Shown here: in pieces, positions 13,187-15,173 of the stretch | Position numbering within the stretch: the first letter of the stretch is position 1 | Layout of the letters: every line of letters starts with the position of its first letter | Assembly (NCBI GenBank): GCA_014378085.1 | Contig: JACMOJ010000551.1 | Coordinates: 1-15,173, forward strand | DNA length: 15,173 nucleotides | Source of the DNA: Burkholderiales bacterium | GTDB lineage: Bacteria; Pseudomonadota; Gammaproteobacteria; Burkholderiales; Usitatibacteraceae | Direction: 5' to 3' | Position numbers and translations under genes: made by a program | Notes under the pieces: generated by a model | Seen by the model: the letters and a program-made list of their open reading frames with translations, nothing else | Told to the model about the DNA's origin: nothing | Database searches by the model: none

Positions 13187-13807
13187 TAGGGCTGGCTGCG
13201 CGGCGTCAAACGCCGACAGTGTCATCGCGTGGTGGTAGATGCCCATGATGATCGGAAACGCATCCAACGAGCAAGCAAAGCGGTTTGCATTGGTCACTTG
13301 GGGAATAAGACAAATATCGGCGAGGGTTGGCCTACCACCGACACAAAATGGGCTAGCGTTGTTGCGTTTAGCCAGAATGCTTTCGAGGGCGCTCAATCCT
13401 TCGTGAATCCACCTGCAGTACCAGTGTGTTTTGGCGGCGTCGCTAAGTTTTAACTCGTTGCCTAGATAACCCAAAATCCGCGTGTTGTTCAGCGGATGAA
13501 TGTCGCAGGCGATCAATTGCGCGATCTGACGCACCGTCGCACGCGCTTCGATGTTGTCTGGCAACAGTGGCGGATTCGGGTATTTCTCATCGAGATACTC
13601 AATTATCGCCAATGACTGTGAAAGCGCAAAATCGCCGTCGATCAGAAACGGCACAAAGCCCTGCGGGTTCAGCGCTTTATAGTCTGCGGCGCGCTGCTCT
13701 CCTTTTGCGAGATGTACGGATCGCCGTTCAGGCTGTAGGCCTTTCAGGTTGAGTGCGATACGTAAACGATAGGAGGCCGAGGAGCGGAAGTAGTCGTAGA
13801 CAATCAT
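13169..13807 (-). CDS. maiA: Maleylacetoacetate isomerase (zeta-class GST)
   Basis: The product is 212 residues, the standard zeta-GST length. It isomerises maleylacetoacetate to fumarylacetoacetate with glutathione in tyrosine/homogentisate breakdown; the related maleylpyruvate isomerases are the main alternative. The N-terminal signature RSSASYRLRIAL (8-19) fits the zeta SSCxxxRVRIAL pattern, with Ser9 and Ser10 kept and Cys replaced by Ala. NPQGFVPFL (47-55), QSLAIIEYLDE (64-74), CDIHPLNNTR (101-110) and FCVGGRPTLADICLIPQ (154-170) are all conserved. No homogentisate or fumarylacetoacetase genes are in the window, so the pathway is inferred from the family only. ATG 13807 fits the family start. 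A -10-like TATAAA (13831-13826) lies upstream and overlaps the -10 of the divergent Nudix gene. Confidence 0.88.
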   Translation of the reverse strand: MIVYDYFRSSASYRLRIALNLKGLQPERRSVHLAKGEQRAADYKALNPQGFVPFLIDGDFALSQSLAIIEYLDEKYPNPPLLPDNIEARATVRQIAQLIACDIHPLNNTRILGYLGNELKLSDAAKTHWYCRWIHEGLSALESILAKRNNASPFCVGGRPTLADICLIPQVTNANRFACSLDAFPIIMGIYHHAMTLSAFDAAQPALQPDAE

Positions 13808-13827
13808 GGCGTTGTCATGTGGGTCTT

Positions 13828-13833
13828 TATAAT
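13828..13833 (+). promoter_or_regulatory. Perfect -10 (TATAAT) at the Nudix gene, possible leaderless transcript and shared divergent promoter
   Basis: TATAAT here places +1 at 13840, the G of the predicted GTG start. No -35 at normal spacing is seen. On the opposite strand TATAAA (13831-13826) would serve maiA. The two -10 boxes overlap, so the genes may compete for polymerase. Confidence 0.4.
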
Positions 13834-13839
13834 GAAGGC

Positions 13840-14547
13840 GTGAAGTATAGCGAGCCTAAACTTGAGACCTTGCCGCGCAATGTGTCGCCATTAACGAGAG
13901 ATCGGCTGGCCCGCTGGGTCGCGAGCAGCGCGGCGATTGCGGCTTCCGGCGACGATCGTTTCGCTGACGACGGTGAGACACTGCTGATGGTGCCGCGAGA
14001 TCGTCCGTTGAAGCCGGCATCGGTACTGGTTCTGATTGTCAATCACGCTGTGCCGACCGTGGTTTTCACCCAGCGTACAACCCATCTTACCGACCACGCC
14101 GGGCAGATCAGTTTTCCCGGTGGTCGTGTTGAGCCAGGCGATATCAACGCTGCGGCGACCGCGCTGCGCGAGGCTGAAGAGGAGATGGGTATAGATCAGC
14201 GTGGTATTGAAATCATCGGTGAACTACCGCACTACACAACCGGTACGGGTTATCGCGTTACGCCGGTGGTGGGCTGGTCCGAAGCGTCACTCACTTATCA
14301 GCCCGACCCGTCCGAAGTTGAAGAGGTGTTTGAGGTGCCCGCACCGTTTCTGCTTGATCCGGTTAATCATCGGCAGGAATCAGCGATGTATAAAGGACGT
14401 ATGCGCAGCTACTTCGCCATTCCTTATGGCCCGCGCTACATCTGGGGCGCGACCGCTGGCATGTTGATTACCTTTTCGCGAGTTGCGGCGCACGCGGAAG
14501 GCTGGGCAATGCTGCCGCCGCTGACGATGGCGCCAGATTCGGCCTGA
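13840..14547 (+). CDS. Nudix CoA diphosphatase (NudL-type)
   Basis: The product is 235 residues from GTG 13840. It is predicted to cleave CoA and its derivatives into 3',5'-ADP and 4'-phosphopantetheine (or the acyl form). The CoA-pyrophosphatase signature that precedes the Nudix box is clear: VVFTQRTTHLTDHAGQISF (74-92). It runs directly into the Nudix box, FPGGRVEPGD (92-101) and ALREAEEEMGI (108-118), with the metal-binding Glu residues 111, 114 and 115. TGTGYRVTPVVG (134-145) and YIWGATAGML (200-209) match E. coli NudL regions. The start is uncertain: GTG 13819 and an upstream ATG at 13753 are in frame, but the latter would overlap maiA antisense. It converges on the last gene with a 7-bp gap. 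Confidence 0.9.
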   Translation: MKYSEPKLETLPRNVSPLTRDRLARWVASSAAIAASGDDRFADDGETLLMVPRDRPLKPASVLVLIVNHAVPTVVFTQRTTHLTDHAGQISFPGGRVEPGDINAAATALREAEEEMGIDQRGIEIIGELPHYTTGTGYRVTPVVGWSEASLTYQPDPSEVEEVFEVPAPFLLDPVNHRQESAMYKGRMRSYFAIPYGPRYIWGATAGMLITFSRVAAHAEGWAMLPPLTMAPDSA

Positions 14548-14554
14548 CCCTGAC

Positions 14555-15019
14555 TTAGAGTTTGTGTGAACCAATCATCAGCCGTTCGTACTGATCATAT
14601 TTTTCATCAATCGCGCCTTCTTCTCCGGGCGAGCGCTTCACCGTGATCCAAACCTCACTTGGGAATGTTGCGGCAGTCTCTGCGGTGTAGTCGATCTCTT
14701 CCTCTGCAACCGCGCGCGCGGTCTCGTAGTCCGGGGCTTTCCAATCAAACAGTAAATGCTGGGCGAGCTGATCCTTGAAGATTTCGAGGTCGGCGTCGGT
14801 GACATCAATGACTTCGGCTAATGTGACGCGTGCTCGGCGAGTGATCGACAAAAAGGATTCGTCGCAATAACAGCGCGGATTACAGCGATATCCCTCGGCT
14901 AAGTTGCAAACGGTGAAGCCGCCGGTACACACCCATTCGTCTTCATCACAGGCGCCACTTGTTTTATAAAGTTCTGCGTCAGAGTCATCGAGACGTACTG
15001 CTTTTAGAAACTTCGGCAT
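14555..15019 (-). CDS. DUF6505-like protein with a cysteine cluster
   Basis: The product is 154 residues. MPKFLKAVRLDDSD at the start and APDYETARAVAEEEIDYTA (about 95-113), followed by a TVKRSP...GAIDEKY tail, resemble the DUF6505 family as I recall it; members have no known function. Between residues 24 and 52 there are six cysteines (24, 31, 38, 46, 50, 52), ending in CNPRCYC, which I do not expect in the family. They suggest a metal or iron-sulfur site, or disulfides, although no signal peptide is seen. ATG 15019 is the first Met after an in-frame stop at 15047-15049. There is no Shine-Dalgarno; a tandem array abuts the start codon. It converges with the Nudix gene. Confidence 0.7.
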   Translation of the reverse strand: MPKFLKAVRLDDSDAELYKTSGACDEDEWVCTGGFTVCNLAEGYRCNPRCYCDESFLSITRRARVTLAEVIDVTDADLEIFKDQLAQHLLFDWKAPDYETARAVAEEEIDYTAETAATFPSEVWITVKRSPGEEGAIDEKYDQYERLMIGSHKL

Positions 15020-15161
15020 GGCTATTTGTCGGGGCGTTTGTTGGGGTTATTTGTTAGGGCGTTTGTTAAGGCTATTTGTCGGGGCTATTTGGTGGGGCTA
15101 TTTGGTGGGGCGTTTGTCGGCCCCGGTTTGTCGTGGCCTGTTTGGCGTGGCCTGCTTGGCG
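15020..15161. repeat. About 11 degenerate 12-14 bp tandem repeats abutting the last gene
   Basis: Units alternate between GGGCTATTTGTCG-like and GGGCGTTTGTTG-like forms. Two identical copies of GGGCTATTTGGTG lie at 15082-15107, and two units of the form TGGCCTG(T/C)TTGGCG lie at 15134-15161. The array starts at the base next to the start codon of the DUF6505-like gene and fills its whole visible leader up to the window edge. Confidence 0.9.
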
Positions 15162-15173
15162 TGGCGGATGGGA

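Noticed and set aside
13812..13833. TTGTCA plus TATAAT as a full promoter for the Nudix gene
   Set aside because: The hexamers are only 10 bp apart, too close for sigma70.
9655..15161. CRISPR arrays
   Set aside because: The tandem arrays have 8-14 bp units with no spacers and no cas genes are nearby.

Overview
The window is about 15 kb of compact, moderately GC-rich bacterial chromosome. Gene content suggests a Gram-negative, heterotrophic, aerobic bacterium, probably a member of the Pseudomonadota (Proteobacteria): it has a TonB-dependent outer-membrane receptor, an exported cyclophilin, a lipoprotein, two glutathione S-transferases (one of the maleylacetoacetate isomerase type) and a zinc-free quinone oxidoreductase. 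I cannot place it more finely. There are no rRNA or tRNA genes, insertion sequences, phage genes or CRISPR arrays.

Layout. 1-1617 (minus): a DCC-family thioredoxin-like protein, a membrane-anchored PH-domain protein and a CpcT/CpeT-like lipoprotein cut by the window edge. 1712-5382 (plus): the core of the window, a five-gene run coaC, coaB, coaA, panB, panC for pantothenate and coenzyme A synthesis. 5384-6085 (minus): a GST ending 1 bp from panC. 6393-6971 (plus): a GNAT acetyltransferase behind a clear sigma70-type promoter with a 12-bp palindrome. 7329-9614 (minus): a TonB-dependent receptor with a strong terminator. 10005-10979 (plus): an exported cyclophilin-like peptidyl-prolyl isomerase. 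10969-11946 (minus): a quinone oxidoreductase overlapping the isomerase tail to tail. 12129-12611 (plus): an exported TPR protein. 12782-13054 (plus): a small unknown ORF with its own promoter. 13169-13807 (minus): maiA-like. 13840-14547 (plus): a Nudix CoA diphosphatase. 14555-15019 (minus): a DUF6505-like protein with a cysteine cluster.

Functional logic. PanB and PanC make pantothenate, CoaA phosphorylates it, CoaB adds cysteine and CoaC decarboxylates the product to 4'-phosphopantetheine. CoaD, CoaE, PanD and PanE are not in the window. The Nudix enzyme is a predicted CoA-degrading counterpart 8 kb away. CoaC and CoaB are separate proteins whose motifs look like the stand-alone Streptococcus-type enzymes, not like the fused CoaBC (Dfp) normal in Proteobacteria.

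The most unusual pattern outside the genes is recurrent short tandem repeats in 5' leaders: 9 bp x7 before the TonB receptor, 8 bp x4 before the TPR gene, about 13 bp x11 directly abutting the DUF6505-like start codon, and a 12-bp doublet before coaA. A second pattern is a perfect TATAAT placed so that the start codon falls at +1 for both coaC and the Nudix gene, which suggests leaderless mRNAs. I saw no clearly new defence or biosynthetic system.
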